Shown: positions 41,556 through 50,521, counted from the first letter of the stretch. The stretch: DNA of 64,000 nucleotides from Nocardioides sp. (GCA_037045645.1 JBAOIH010000001.1:372001-436000), one strand, 5' to 3'. Program-made: numbers and translations. The notes: a model not told the origin generated them from the sequence alone.

Positions 41556-41594
41556 TTGAATACTTACAGGACGCGTGAGGTGGCTGCGGTCTAG
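41556..41594 (+). CDS. Putative leader peptide, 12 residues
   Basis: TTG 41556 opens a frame encoding MNTYRTREVAAV and stopping at TAG 41594. The unusually strong ribosome binding site and the promoter right upstream argue that it is translated. A long-range stem-loop follows 50 bases later, and an efflux pump gene lies downstream. This is the arrangement of translation-sensing leaders in which ribosome stalling changes RNA folding. Function is inferred; the peptide may instead be a stand-alone product. Confidence 0.4.
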   Translation: MNTYRTREVAAV

Positions 41595-41643
41595 CAGCAA
41601 CCGTCCGCCAGTTGCGCCACGAAGTGCTGCTGGCAATCCAAAC

Positions 41644-41723
41644 GCAGACACCCGACCCGCAGGTGAGCTTGGGACGTCCCCCGAGCGGAGCGTCGTACGG
41701 CGCTACACCTGCGGGTTGTCTGC
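41644..41723 (+). ncRNA. Long stem-loop in the leader upstream of the MFS pump
   Basis: Left arm GCAGACA (41644-41650), a 4-base bulge and ACCCGCAGGTG (41655-41665) pair perfectly with CACCTGCGGGT (41706-41716) and TGTCTGC (41717-41723): 18 pairs closing a 40-base loop with an inner GGGACGTCCC palindrome. No T-run follows, so it is more likely a leader or small-RNA structure than a simple terminator. Confidence 0.5.
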
Positions 41724-41789
41724 ATTTGATGACTCCTCGACGAGAGTTCGTGACCCCTCGGCGAGTGGCGGGGGACACACGCGCGACAA

Positions 41790-41832
41790 GTTGATTTCGT
41801 CAACCACTAGGTGGATCGTTGACACAGTCAAC
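41790..41832. promoter_or_regulatory. Two GTTGA-N5-TCAAC operators for the MFS-MarR operon
   Basis: GTTGA-TTTCG-TCAAC (41790-41804) and GTTGA-CACAG-TCAAC (41818-41832) have identical architecture and are 28 bases apart. The second extends to GTTGAC/GTCAAC. They precede an operon that encodes a MarR protein, whose family binds such sites, so autorepression is likely. Confidence 0.6.
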
Positions 41833-41891
41833 CAATCGCCGGCGTTGATGAGATCCGCCCCGGTTGCCCCAGCCGCCGCAAGAGGAGCCCC

Positions 41892-43496
41892 ATGTCCAAG
41901 AGCCCGACCGTGTCCCGACCGGCCGAGGAGACCGGCCAGATGACCCACCGCGAGATCATGGAGGCGCTTACCGGGCTGCTGCTCGCGATGTTCGTCGCCA
42001 TGGTGTCGAGCACCATCGTGTCCAACGCGCTGCCGGTCATCGTGACCGATCTCAAGGGCAGCCAGACCGGCTACACCTGGGTCGTCGTCGCGACGCTGCT
42101 GACCATGACGGCCACCACCCCGATCTGGGGCAAACTGGCCGACCTCTTCCCGCAGAAGATCCTGGTGCAGATCGCGTTGGTGATCTTCTCGCTCGGCTCG
42201 ATCGCCGCCGGTCTGGCGCCCAGCATGGAAGTGCTGATCGGCGCGCGCGCCTTCCAGGGACTCGGCGTCGGCGGGCTGACCGCCCTCGTACAGGTCGTGA
42301 TCGCCAGCATGGTGCCGCCGCGCGAACGGGGCCGCTATTCGGGCTATATCGGTGCGGTCTTCGCGCTCGCCACCGTGTCCGGCCCGCTCATCGGAGGCCT
42401 GCTCGTCGACACGCTCGGCTGGCGCTGGTGCTTCTATGCCGGGCTCCCCATCGCCGTGCTCGCGTTCGTCGTGCTCCAAAAGACCCTCCACCTCACCCAC
42501 CACAAGCGCGAGGTGCACATCGACTACCTCGGAGCCACGCTGTTGATGGGTGGAGTCTCGATGCTGCTGATCTGGGTCTCCCTGGCCGGCAACCAATTCG
42601 ACTGGCTGAGCAGCAAGTCGTACGCCCTGATCGCCGGCGCGGTGGTGTTCATCTGCGCGGCGGTCTACGTCGAGATGAAGGTCGCGATCGAGCCGATCAT
42701 CCCGATGCGGCTCTTCCGAGACCGTACGACCTCCCTGGCCACGGCGGCTTCGGTGCTGATCGGCGTCGCGATGTTCGGCGCGACGGTCTATCTGAGTCAG
42801 TACTTCCAGATCGCGCGCGGCATGTCGCCCACCAAGGCCGGCTTGATGTCGATCTGCATGGTCGGCGGGCTCCTCGTGTCGTCGATCGTGACCGGTCGGA
42901 TCATCAGCACCACCGGGCTGTGGAAGCGCTACCTGATCGGCGGCATGGTGCTGGTGATCGCCGGGATGGGGCTGCTGTCGATGATCGACGAGAAGACCTC
43001 CTTGTACGTCGTCGGTGCCTACATGGCCGTCTTGGGTCTCGGCCTCGGCGCCACCATGCAGAACCTCGTCCTGGCCGTGCAGAACAACACGGCCCAGGCG
43101 GACATGGGTGCAGCGTCGTCCGTGGTCGCGTTCTTCCGCTCCCTCGGTGGGTCGGCCGGTGTCTCTGCCCTGGGTGCGGTGCTCAGTCACCAGGTCGCAT
43201 CCACCGTCACCGAAGGGTTGGCCAAGATGGGAATCAAGGCCGACTCGCACGAGTCGCACTCGATCCCGGACGTGTCCGAGTTGCCTGCGCCCATCCGGGC
43301 GCTGTTCGAGCACGCCTTCGGCTCGGCGACCGGTCACCTCTTCCTCGTGGCGACGCCCTTCGCCATCGCCGCGCTGGTATGCCTGTCCTTCATCAAGGAA
43401 GTCCCCTTGCGTACGACCGTCCTGCGCTCCGACGAGTTGGCCCCCGAGGTCGCCGCCGAGCTCGGTGTCGATCAGCCGCACGGCGTCGCGCGATGA
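41892..43496 (+). CDS. MFS drug efflux transporter, DHA2 (14-helix, EmrB/QacA) type
   Basis: This is a 534-residue membrane protein with about 14 hydrophobic segments. Motif A appears as WGKLADLFPQK after helix 2, the antiporter motif C region as ATVSGPLIGGLLVDTLGWRW, and the early block LDGTIVN is represented by VSSTIVSNALPVI. The C-terminal tail is cytoplasmic. It probably exports hydrophobic drugs or metabolites in exchange for protons. A GAGGAG ribosome binding site is present. It overlaps the MarR gene (ATGA), and two operators and a structured leader lie upstream. Confidence 0.93.
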   Translation: MSKSPTVSRPAEETGQMTHREIMEALTGLLLAMFVAMVSSTIVSNALPVIVTDLKGSQTGYTWVVVATLLTMTATTPIWGKLADLFPQKILVQIALVIFSLGSIAAGLAPSMEVLIGARAFQGLGVGGLTALVQVVIASMVPPRERGRYSGYIGAVFALATVSGPLIGGLLVDTLGWRWCFYAGLPIAVLAFVVLQKTLHLTHHKREVHIDYLGATLLMGGVSMLLIWVSLAGNQFDWLSSKSYALIAGAVVFICAAVYVEMKVAIEPIIPMRLFRDRTTSLATAASVLIGVAMFGATVYLSQYFQIARGMSPTKAGLMSICMVGGLLVSSIVTGRIISTTGLWKRYLIGGMVLVIAGMGLLSMIDEKTSLYVVGAYMAVLGLGLGATMQNLVLAVQNNTAQADMGAASSVVAFFRSLGGSAGVSALGAVLSHQVASTVTEGLAKMGIKADSHESHSIPDVSELPAPIRALFEHAFGSATGHLFLVATPFAIAALVCLSFIKEVPLRTTVLRSDELAPEVAAELGVDQPHGVAR

Positions 43497-43936
43497 GCGA
43501 ACGCGACGGACTCTTCGCCGAGCTGGAGTCCGAGGTCGGAGTGCTCGTACGGCGACTTCGGCGGGTGCTGGGCGAGCGGGCGCGCGCCGTTGACCCCGCA
43601 CTGTCGGCGGGTCACTACATGATGTTGTCGTACGTCGAGCGGTGCGGTCCGCTGCGCGCTGCCGCCGTGGCGGATGCGCTGGAGGCAGACAAGGCGGCGG
43701 TGAGCCGCAAACTGCATCAGCTGATCGAGCTCGGGCTTGTCGTGCGTACGCCAGACCCCGAGGACGGTCGCGCCCAATTGGTGTCGGTGACCGAAGGAGC
43801 GCGTACGAAATTGCGCGCCGTGGCCAGCGCGCGCAGTGCCCTGCTGCGTCAGCGACTAGGCGGAATGTCCGACCAGGACCTGGCGGTGCTGGTCACGAGC
43901 CTCGGGTTCTACAACCGGGCTCTGGAGCGGGACTGA
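43493..43936 (+). CDS. MarR family transcriptional regulator
   Basis: This is a 147-residue regulator from ATG 43493, inside the end of the pump gene. The winged helix-turn-helix is ALSAGHYMMLSYVERCGPLR, then AAVADALEADKAAVSRKLHQ with a wing at RTPDPEDGRAQLVSVT. Its operon position next to a DHA2 pump and the paired GTTGA-N5-TCAAC sites upstream suggest that it represses the operon until a ligand releases it. Confidence 0.92.
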   Translation: MSERDGLFAELESEVGVLVRRLRRVLGERARAVDPALSAGHYMMLSYVERCGPLRAAAVADALEADKAAVSRKLHQLIELGLVVRTPDPEDGRAQLVSVTEGARTKLRAVASARSALLRQRLGGMSDQDLAVLVTSLGFYNRALERD

Positions 43937-43938
43937 GT

Positions 43939-43971
43939 CCCAACTCAACGCCCAGGCTGGCCCAACTCAAC
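43939..43971. repeat. Second pair of CCCAACTCAAC direct repeats
   Basis: Copies at 43939-43949 and 43961-43971 repeat the 22-base spacing seen at 20185. The first copy contains the stop codon of the minus-strand glycosidase gene. Confidence 0.7.
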
Positions 43972-45564
43972 GGTCAGCCAGGCGGCGGTGTCGGGCGGCA
44001 GCGTGGCGCCGAGCGGCCCGGACGCCACCACGACCTCCCCGTCAGGCAACTCGACCGGCACCGTGCCGCAGTTGAGCACGACCAGCAGCGGGCCGCGCCG
44101 GAAGGTGAGCACGTCGTCGCCGAGGTCGACCAACTCGACCTCTTCTCCGGCCGAGTCGGCGTACGCCTTGCGGGCCTGCAGGGCCTCTCGATAGAACTCC
44201 AGCGTCGACCCCGCGACTCCCTCTTGAGCCTCGACCGTGAGCGCCGCCCAGGCGGAAGGTTGCGGGATCCACGGCTGCTCCGAGCCAGGACCGAAACCGA
44301 AGGGAGCCGCCGTGCCGCTCCAGGGCAGGGGGACGCGGCAACCGTCGCGGCCCGGTTCACCCGTGCGCCACCAGACGGGGTCCTGCCGGTGCTCCGGCGC
44401 GACCGCAACCTCTTCGAGACCGAGCTCCTCGCCCTGATACAGATACACCGCCCCGGGCAGGCCCAACATCGCCAACGTGGCGGCTCGGGCGCGGGCCAGG
44501 CCGGTCGCCCCGCCGCCATAGCGCGTGACGTGGCGCTTCACGTCGTGATTGGACAACACCCAGGTCGGCGACGAGTGCTGCCCCTCGAGGGCATCGAGGG
44601 TCTCGGTGATCACGCGTACGAATGCTCGTGCCGACCACGGTGCTGTCAGCCAGGCGAAGTTGAAGGTCTGCATCAACTCGTCGGGGCGTACGTAGCGCGC
44701 CATCGACTCCTGGGTGGAGGTCCACGCCTCGGCCACGGCCATGCGTGGGGGATCGTACGAATCGAGCAGCCGCCTCCAGTCGCGGTAGACGTCATGCACC
44801 TCGGGCTGATCCCACATCGGTTCGTCGTCCAGGTGTGGCGCCACCATCCCGTCCTCGGAGTTGATGGTGGTGACATCGGAGAGGTGTTCCCCGTCGGCCA
44901 GCACCTGGTCGCGCAGCGACGCCTCCTTGAACAGCGAATGCGCGACATCGATCCGGAAGCCGTCGACGCCGCGGTCGAGCCAGAAGCGCAGCACCGACTC
45001 GAACATCGCGGGGACCTCGGGGTTGCGCCAGTTGAGGTCGGGCTGGGAACTGTCGAAGAGGTGCAGGTACCACTGATCGGTGTCGCCCACGCGAGTCCAC
45101 GCGGCCCCGCCGAAGACCGACGTCCAGTTGTTGGGCGGCTCCGTGCCATCGACGCGACCAGTGCGGAAGAGATAGCGGTCGCGTTCGGGCGAGCCCGGCT
45201 GCGCTGCCAGGGCTGCCTTGAACCACTCGTGCTCCGACGACGTGTGGTTGGGCACGATGTCGAAGACGACCTTCAGTCCGAGCCGGTGGGCTCGGGCGAG
45301 CAACGCGTCCGCGTCGGCAAGCGTGCCGAACAGCGGGTCGATGTCGCGGTAGTCGGCCACGTCGTACCCGTGATCGTGCTGCGGCGAGGTGTAGAACGGC
45401 GTGATCCACAGCGCGTCGGCGCCCAGCGACTTGAGGTGTGGCAACCGGGCGGTGATGCCCGGCAGATCGCCGATGCCGTCGCCGTCTGAGTCTGCGAACG
45501 AGCGGACGTAGACCTGATAGAAGACCGCGTTGCGCCACCAGGCCGGGTCGTGGAAGTCGCGCAT
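43945..45564 (-). CDS. Alpha-glucosidase, glycoside hydrolase family 13
   Basis: This is a 539-residue cytoplasmic enzyme. GH13 regions are clear: WWRNAVFYQVYVRSFADSDG at the start, DIVPNHTSSEH, the nucleophile region GFRIDVAHS, the acid/base AVAEAWTS and LSNHDVKRH. The subsite residues fit oligo-1,6-glucosidase/alpha-glucosidase enzymes that release glucose from short alpha-glucosides. Length is normal for the subgroup. No sugar transporter or LacI regulator is adjacent, so control is unknown. The start follows GAGAAGGTG. Confidence 0.93.
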   Translation of the reverse strand: MRDFHDPAWWRNAVFYQVYVRSFADSDGDGIGDLPGITARLPHLKSLGADALWITPFYTSPQHDHGYDVADYRDIDPLFGTLADADALLARAHRLGLKVVFDIVPNHTSSEHEWFKAALAAQPGSPERDRYLFRTGRVDGTEPPNNWTSVFGGAAWTRVGDTDQWYLHLFDSSQPDLNWRNPEVPAMFESVLRFWLDRGVDGFRIDVAHSLFKEASLRDQVLADGEHLSDVTTINSEDGMVAPHLDDEPMWDQPEVHDVYRDWRRLLDSYDPPRMAVAEAWTSTQESMARYVRPDELMQTFNFAWLTAPWSARAFVRVITETLDALEGQHSSPTWVLSNHDVKRHVTRYGGGATGLARARAATLAMLGLPGAVYLYQGEELGLEEVAVAPEHRQDPVWWRTGEPGRDGCRVPLPWSGTAAPFGFGPGSEQPWIPQPSAWAALTVEAQEGVAGSTLEFYREALQARKAYADSAGEEVELVDLGDDVLTFRRGPLLVVLNCGTVPVELPDGEVVVASGPLGATLPPDTAAWLTVELGQPGR

Positions 45565-45576
45565 GGCGACACCTTC

Positions 45577-46353
45577 TCAGACGAAGTCAGCCCGGTCGAC
45601 CTGGATCCAGACGTGCTCGGCGGTGGCGACCTGGCGTCCATCTTCGTCATAGATCGTGGTGGCGGTGTGGCTCTTGCGCCCCTCGCGGCCGCGGCCCTCG
45701 GCGACGATCACATGCTGCTCGCCGGCACGCGGGAGAGCGTCGACGCGAGCGGTCATCCGACCGAGTACGACGGTGATCTCGGGGAAGCCGCCGGCCCACC
45801 CGCCGGGGCAGTCCAGGGCCGCCCAGACGTTGGCGAGCGAGGTGCGAGCCGTCGAGCAGCCGTAGGAATGCCAGTCTTCGAGCTCGGTCTCGTCGGGAGT
45901 CCACAGCGCGGCCACACTCGACAGATCTCCCTCGACGAGTGGGCTGGGGAAGATGTGGAGTCCGCCGGGCGCATCGGGACCGCAGGTGTAGCAGGTGGGG
46001 AAGGGATGCTCGTCGACCCCGGCGAAGCGTTCCTCGGCCTGGTGGGCGACCTCGGCGGACACCGGGGCGACCGCGACGAGTTCGGCCTCCACCAGGCGAC
46101 CGGTCGCCACGGCGGCGCCGTCGCGTAGAGCCGTGGTGATGCCGTCCGCGTGGGTCAGGGGCATCAGCGTGTCGAGAGGCGGTGGCTGGCGCAGCGTGAT
46201 CTCGATGGTCGGCCAGGCCTCGCTGCGGTCCTCTGGGCAGCCCGCGTCGGGAAGTAGTCCGGCCAGTGCGCCTGAGGTCCAGCCGCCATTTCCCGAGTTC
46301 GGCGGACCGCAGAACCGAGAGGGGACGACCAGAGGATCCAAGGGGATGCTCAT
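45577..46353 (-). CDS. Hotdog-fold, thioesterase-like protein
   Basis: This is a 258-residue protein. It has an N-terminal [19 protein letters not shown], a cysteine block [19 protein letters not shown] near residue 120, and a second [20 protein letters not shown] half, consistent with a double-hotdog protein of the kind annotated as thioesterase-like in actinobacteria. No catalytic residue is assigned with confidence. It lies 12 bases upstream of the glycosidase gene on the same strand and is probably co-transcribed with it. Confidence 0.6.
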   Translation of the reverse strand: MSIPLDPLVVPSRFCGPPNSGNGGWTSGALAGLLPDAGCPEDRSEAWPTIEITLRQPPPLDTLMPLTHADGITTALRDGAAVATGRLVEAELVAVAPVSAEVAHQAEERFAGVDEHPFPTCYTCGPDAPGGLHIFPSPLVEGDLSSVAALWTPDETELEDWHSYGCSTARTSLANVWAALDCPGGWAGGFPEITVVLGRMTARVDALPRAGEQHVIVAEGRGREGRKSHTATTIYDEDGRQVATAEHVWIQVDRADFV

Positions 46354-46370
46354 GTCGTGCGATTGTGCCG

Positions 46371-46415
46371 CACCTCGTCAACCTCGGACAGTGCGCCGCC
46401 CAGGTTGACGACGTG
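46371..46415. promoter_or_regulatory. Long inverted repeat between divergent genes, upstream of the DtxR-type gene
   Basis: CACCTCGTCAACCT (46371-46384) and AGGTTGACGACGTG (46402-46415) are complementary at 13 of 14 positions with a 17-base spacer. It lies in the short gap between divergent starts at 46353 and 46432, so it may be an operator or a hairpin for either gene. Confidence 0.5.
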
Positions 46416-46431
46416 GGCCAGAATGGTCCGG

Positions 46432-47115
46432 GTGAGCGACCTGATCGATACCACCGAGATGTACCTGCGGACGATCTTCGAGCTCATCGAAGAGGACATC
46501 GTCCCGCTGCGCGCGCGGATCGCGGAGCGATTGCACCAGAGCGGACCGACCGTCTCGCAGACCGTGGCGCGGATGGAACGCGACGGCTTGCTGACTGTGG
46601 AGGGCGATCGGCACCTCGAACTCACGCCCGAGGGCCTGCGCCTGGCCACCCGGGTGATGCGCAAGCACCGGCTCGCCGAACGGCTGCTGGTCGACGTGAT
46701 CGGACTCGACTGGGAACTCGTCCATGCCGAGGCATGTCGCTGGGAGCACGTGATCTCCGAGAACGTCGAGCGTCGTCTCCTCGAGCTGCTCGACCACCCC
46801 ACCGAGTCGCCGTACGGCAACCCGATCCCCGGACTCGACGAGTTGGGCGAGGACTCTGGCGAGGGCTTCATGGACGGCGTCCAGTCGCTGTTGGAGGTGG
46901 CCGGACCTGAACGCGAGAAGGTGCGGATCCGCCGGATCTCCGAGGAGATCCAGAAGGACGAGGAACTGATGGGGCTGCTGCGCCGCATCGGTGCGCTTCC
47001 CGACAAGGTGGTCGCGGTCTCCGCGACCGCCGCGGGCATCCTGATGGGCTCGGGTGGTGAGACCGCCGAGATCGAGTCCGAGGCGGCCGAGCACATTTTC
47101 GTGCACCGGCTCTAG
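46432..47115 (+). CDS. DtxR/IdeR family metal-dependent transcriptional regulator
   Basis: This is a 227-residue regulator. GTG 46432 gives the family start ([15 protein letters not shown]); ATG 46423 is an alternative. Metal ligands are conserved: the Met of TTEMYL, His and Glu in [10 protein letters not shown], and the [11 protein letters not shown] block supplying His, Cys, Glu and His. The helix-turn-helix is [20 protein letters not shown]. About 70 C-terminal residues form the SH3-like domain, so it resembles IdeR more than short MntR proteins. It probably senses iron, possibly manganese. A CAGAAT box 7 bases before the GTG suggests a leaderless message. Confidence 0.88.
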   Translation: MSDLIDTTEMYLRTIFELIEEDIVPLRARIAERLHQSGPTVSQTVARMERDGLLTVEGDRHLELTPEGLRLATRVMRKHRLAERLLVDVIGLDWELVHAEACRWEHVISENVERRLLELLDHPTESPYGNPIPGLDELGEDSGEGFMDGVQSLLEVAGPEREKVRIRRISEEIQKDEELMGLLRRIGALPDKVVAVSATAAGILMGSGGETAEIESEAAEHIFVHRL

Positions 47116-47154
47116 GGGACCTTCGGAGCCGTCAGCGCCGCCAGGTCGGGAGGG

Positions 47155-47424
47155 CTAGCGGGCATAGCGCAACTCGGCGCGGGCGCGCGCCTTGGCTGCT
47201 TCGACCTCACGGTCCTTGGGCGGGGCAGTGGTCACGAGGTCATCGATCAGGTGTCGGGTGATGTGCGCGATCTCGCGAACGGCCTGGTCGAAGATCTCCT
47301 GATTGGCCTGCGACGGCTTGGTCGCGCCACTGACCTTGCGGACGAACTGGAGCGCGGCAGCGTGCACCTCGTCATTGGTCGCGGGCGGCTCGAAATTGTT
47401 GAGCGGACGGATGTTGCGGCACAT
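47155..47424 (-). CDS. DUF2277 family protein
   Basis: This is an 89-residue protein beginning MCRNIRPLNNFEPPATNDEV, the hallmark of the DUF2277 family, a short soluble protein widespread in actinobacteria. Conserved Cys2 and the following CRNI motif suggest metal or RNA binding, but the function is unknown. It is downstream of the beta-propeller gene on the same strand (21-base gap) and convergent with the DtxR-type gene. Confidence 0.85.
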   Translation of the reverse strand: MCRNIRPLNNFEPPATNDEVHAAALQFVRKVSGATKPSQANQEIFDQAVREIAHITRHLIDDLVTTAPPKDREVEAAKARARAELRYAR

Positions 47425-47445
47425 GCAGGCGAGCGTACGTGCGGC

Positions 47446-49272
47446 TCAGACCTCGAAGAAGGACACGTCGTCGCCGGTGACCAGCAGAACCCGGCCGTCG
47501 GGAAGGGGGAGCGTACGGATCGCGTAGACGTCCTGGCCGTAGTCGACCTCGGCCATCCGCTTGGTCAACTCTCGGCCTGCCACACCCAGCACCGCGATGT
47601 CGCCGGAGCCGCGCCAGTCGTCCGAGACCACCGCCAGAGCCGTGTCGCGACCGGTGAGCCAGGTGAAGGCCCGCGGGTCCGAACCGGCCAGGGCGGTCGA
47701 GTTCTTGCCCAACGACACCGTGGCGACCCGCTTGAGTGCGGTCAGGTCGCTGATGTCGAAGAGGGCTGCCTGCGCCCCGAGGGTGGCACCCGTACGAGGG
47801 TCGGCGTCCTGGCCCAAGCCGAGCAGCAGGTCGTCGCCGATCGGGTGCAGATAGTCGGAGAAGCCCGGGATCTTGAGTTTGCCGAGCAGCCTCGGAGCAT
47901 CGGGGTCGCCGAGGTCGATCGCATACAACGGATCGGTCTGCCGGAAGGTCACCATGATCGCGAGATCGTCGAACCAGCGCACCGACTGGATCTGCTCGTT
48001 GATGCCGAGTTGGTCGACTCGGCCCGATTGGACCAGGTCGGAGCCGCGTTCGCGCATTGTCACGACGGCGTTGAAGTTGCCGGTCTCGCTCGACGGACCG
48101 ACCGCGACCCGAAGCGAGTCGCCCACCGCGTCGATCGCCCAGCGATCCGCGATCGTGCCCTCCACCTCGCCGCTGGCGACGTACGTGGCCGCGATGCCGT
48201 CGAGCGCGAAGGAGTAGAGGTGCGTCGTGCCGTGGTGTGCTGACGTACGCAGCGCAGCGCCCGACCACGGGTGGGTAGCCAGGATCAGGCGGTCGCCGGA
48301 TTCGTACGCGGTCGTGCTGTTGGTGGCCACTGCGGTGACCTCTCGCGTCCGGGGTGAGGCCGCGTGGAAGCCGACGACGGTCAGCGTGCCCAGGCCGGCG
48401 TCCTCGCTGGGCAACGCGACGTCGGCACAGTCGACCAATTGTTGCTCGGGGCCGTGGTCCGAGGCGATGGTCGGAAGCCAGTCGGTGAGTTGGGAGTTGC
48501 GTACGATCTCCCGGTTCTTCAGCAGCGCGTCCTTCTCGCTGACGCCTTCGCCCGGGGTCGTGAAGCCGAGGCTGGGCAGGGGAGAGGTCAACGTGATGCG
48601 GATCGTGTCGCCGTGTTGGCGTGCGGTGAGCAGCCCTGCGTCGTACGTCGCGGTGTCGGTGACGCGCGGGTTGCCCAGGTCGCGGATGTCGACCGTGAGC
48701 ACTCGTGTGCTCGGCCGCCAGATCTCATAGCCGTACGCGGTCGCGTCCGCCGAACCGATCACCGTCACCGTGTCGCCGCGCAGCAGCAACTGCGCGGATC
48801 CGATGTCGTCGAGCGCCAGGGTGGAGGTGAGCTTGGGTTCGGAGCCGGTGACGTCATAGATCACGAGGTCGTCATCCTTGATCCGCACCAGCACCGAGCC
48901 GTCGGACTTCGCCGTATCGGCTTCGTCGACGCCGACCTCTTGCACGTTGGTGCCGGTCTCGGAGCTGCCTTGCTCCTCACGTACTCCCGGCGCGGTGGTC
49001 GGGGTGGCTGCCAACGGCCCGGTGGAAAACGACACATCACCTTCTTGGAAGACGATGCCGCCCTTCCATCCCCACGGCGTGACCTGCTTGAGGCCGCGCT
49101 CGACATACCAGTCGCGCAGCGTGTCGCACGAGGTTGCCAAGGTCAGGTCGGCATTGGCCAGCCGGAACGGCGGCGGGGCCGTGTCGGTGCCGGGGTCGGC
49201 CACCGTGATGCCGGCAATGAAGGCGACGCCCGCGGTCAGCGCGACAGTGGGGAGGGTCGTACGCAAAGTCAT
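47446..49272 (-). CDS. Secreted beta-propeller domain protein
   Basis: This is a 608-residue protein. The N-terminal hydrophobic segment (about residues 8-25) is a signal peptide or anchor. The rest matches the actinobacterial beta-propeller family: ETGTNVQEVGVDEADTAKSD is its hallmark, followed by repeated blades such as VIYDVTGSEPKLTSTLALDD and LYAIDLGDPDAPRLLGKLKI. Cysteines at CDTL and DCAD may pair. Members are extracellular or periplasmic and of unknown function. It has a divergent promoter region of 59 bases shared with the next gene. Confidence 0.85.
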   Translation of the reverse strand: MTLRTTLPTVALTAGVAFIAGITVADPGTDTAPPPFRLANADLTLATSCDTLRDWYVERGLKQVTPWGWKGGIVFQEGDVSFSTGPLAATPTTAPGVREEQGSSETGTNVQEVGVDEADTAKSDGSVLVRIKDDDLVIYDVTGSEPKLTSTLALDDIGSAQLLLRGDTVTVIGSADATAYGYEIWRPSTRVLTVDIRDLGNPRVTDTATYDAGLLTARQHGDTIRITLTSPLPSLGFTTPGEGVSEKDALLKNREIVRNSQLTDWLPTIASDHGPEQQLVDCADVALPSEDAGLGTLTVVGFHAASPRTREVTAVATNSTTAYESGDRLILATHPWSGAALRTSAHHGTTHLYSFALDGIAATYVASGEVEGTIADRWAIDAVGDSLRVAVGPSSETGNFNAVVTMRERGSDLVQSGRVDQLGINEQIQSVRWFDDLAIMVTFRQTDPLYAIDLGDPDAPRLLGKLKIPGFSDYLHPIGDDLLLGLGQDADPRTGATLGAQAALFDISDLTALKRVATVSLGKNSTALAGSDPRAFTWLTGRDTALAVVSDDWRGSGDIAVLGVAGRELTKRMAEVDYGQDVYAIRTLPLPDGRVLLVTGDDVSFFEV

Positions 49273-49331
49273 GGCATTGGGACGTCGTTGCGCCAGCGGC
49301 GGTTCCCCGGCGGTCTGACAGGATCGGCGAC

Positions 49332-50510
49332 ATGGCCGATCGCGACTACGACATCGTTCTTTTCGGCGCCACGGGGTTCACCGGTGAACTCACCGCGCGC
49401 TATCTCGCCGCGCATGCGCCGAGCACGGTGCGGTGGGCACTAGCCGGCCGCAATCAGACGAAACTAGAGGGCGTACGGGAGCGTCTGGCGCAGCTCGAGC
49501 CGTCACTGGCCACCTTGCCGATGCTGATCGCCGATAGCACCGACCGAGCTGCGCTCGACAAGGTCGCGACCTCGACTCGCGTGGTGATCTCGACCGTCGG
49601 CCCCTACATCGTGCATGGGGAGCCGCTCGTGGCGGCCTGTGCGGCAGCCGGCACCGACTACGTCGACCTGACCGGTGAGCCGGAGTTCGTCGACACCATG
49701 TTCGTCGCCCACCACGAGACGGCCGTCGCATCCGGCGCCCGGATCGTGCACGCCTGCGGCTTCGACTCGATCCCGCACGACCTGGGCGCGATGTTCACCG
49801 TCGCGCAGTTGCCGTCGGACCAGCCGATCACGCTGCGCGGAGTCGTACGCTCCTCGGGAACCTTCTCCGGTGGCACCTTCCACTCGGCGATCACGGCGTT
49901 CTCCCGCGCCCAGCAGATGCGCTCGGCTTCTGCGGCCCGCCGCACACTGGAGAAGTCCCTCGGGGTTCGCCCGGAGGGGCGCTCCTCCAAGGCCGTCGCC
50001 GGAAAGCCCGGCAAAGACCCCGTGCTCGGCTATTGGCTGTTGCCGCTGCCGACGATCGACCCCTTCGTCGTGGCGCGCTCGGGCGCGGCTTTGGAGTCGT
50101 ACGGCCCGGACTTCCGGTATTCGCACTTCGCCGGCACCAAGACGCTGCACTATGCGGCCGGTGGGGCCGCGGCGGTGACCGCGATCGGTCTGATCGCTCA
50201 GGTCAAGCCGTTGCGTGAGTTGTTGCTTGGCCGGGTCAAGCAGGGCGACGGGCCTTCCCCCGAGCGCCGTGAGAAGTCCTGGTTCAGCGTCGACTTCGTC
50301 GGCGAGGCTGGGGGCCGGACCGTGCGTACGCGCGTCTCCGGCGGCGACCCGGGCTATGACGAGACGGCCAAGATGCTGGCCGAGTCCGCGCTGTGCCTGG
50401 CCTTCGACGACAACCCGGCGACGTCGGGCTCGGTGACGACCGCGCAGGCGATGGGCGAGAACCTGCTGGCGCGATTGCAGGCGGCTGGGATGAAGTTCGA
50501 GGTGAGTTGA
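49332..50510 (+). CDS. Saccharopine dehydrogenase-like NAD(P)-binding protein (trans-acting enoyl reductase type)
   Basis: This is a 392-residue protein with an N-terminal Rossmann motif DIVLFGATGFTGELTARYL, VISTVGPYIVHGEPLVAACA, and the family block DYVDLTGEPEFVD near residue 115, then ACGFDSIPHDLGA. In mycobacteria the nearest relative is the trans-acting enoyl reductase of complex-lipid synthesis, but many actinobacteria without those lipids have this protein, so the substrate is open. A CAGGAT box 7 bases before the ATG may give a leaderless mRNA. Confidence 0.85.
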   Translation: MADRDYDIVLFGATGFTGELTARYLAAHAPSTVRWALAGRNQTKLEGVRERLAQLEPSLATLPMLIADSTDRAALDKVATSTRVVISTVGPYIVHGEPLVAACAAAGTDYVDLTGEPEFVDTMFVAHHETAVASGARIVHACGFDSIPHDLGAMFTVAQLPSDQPITLRGVVRSSGTFSGGTFHSAITAFSRAQQMRSASAARRTLEKSLGVRPEGRSSKAVAGKPGKDPVLGYWLLPLPTIDPFVVARSGAALESYGPDFRYSHFAGTKTLHYAAGGAAAVTAIGLIAQVKPLRELLLGRVKQGDGPSPERREKSWFSVDFVGEAGGRTVRTRVSGGDPGYDETAKMLAESALCLAFDDNPATSGSVTTAQAMGENLLARLQAAGMKFEVS

Positions 50511-50521
50511 TCCCACCCACG

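Noticed and set aside
41644..41723. Intrinsic terminator
   Set aside because: The loop is 40 bases long and no T-rich tract follows the right arm, so the structure fits a leader or small RNA better.
41864..43492. Plus-strand frame reading through the MFS gene into MarR
   Set aside because: Only the part after 43493 encodes a recognisable protein; the rest is an alternative frame of the pump gene.
41892..43496. Biosynthetic gene cluster around the two efflux systems
   Set aside because: No synthase, synthetase or tailoring enzymes flank the pumps; neighbours are regulators and housekeeping genes.
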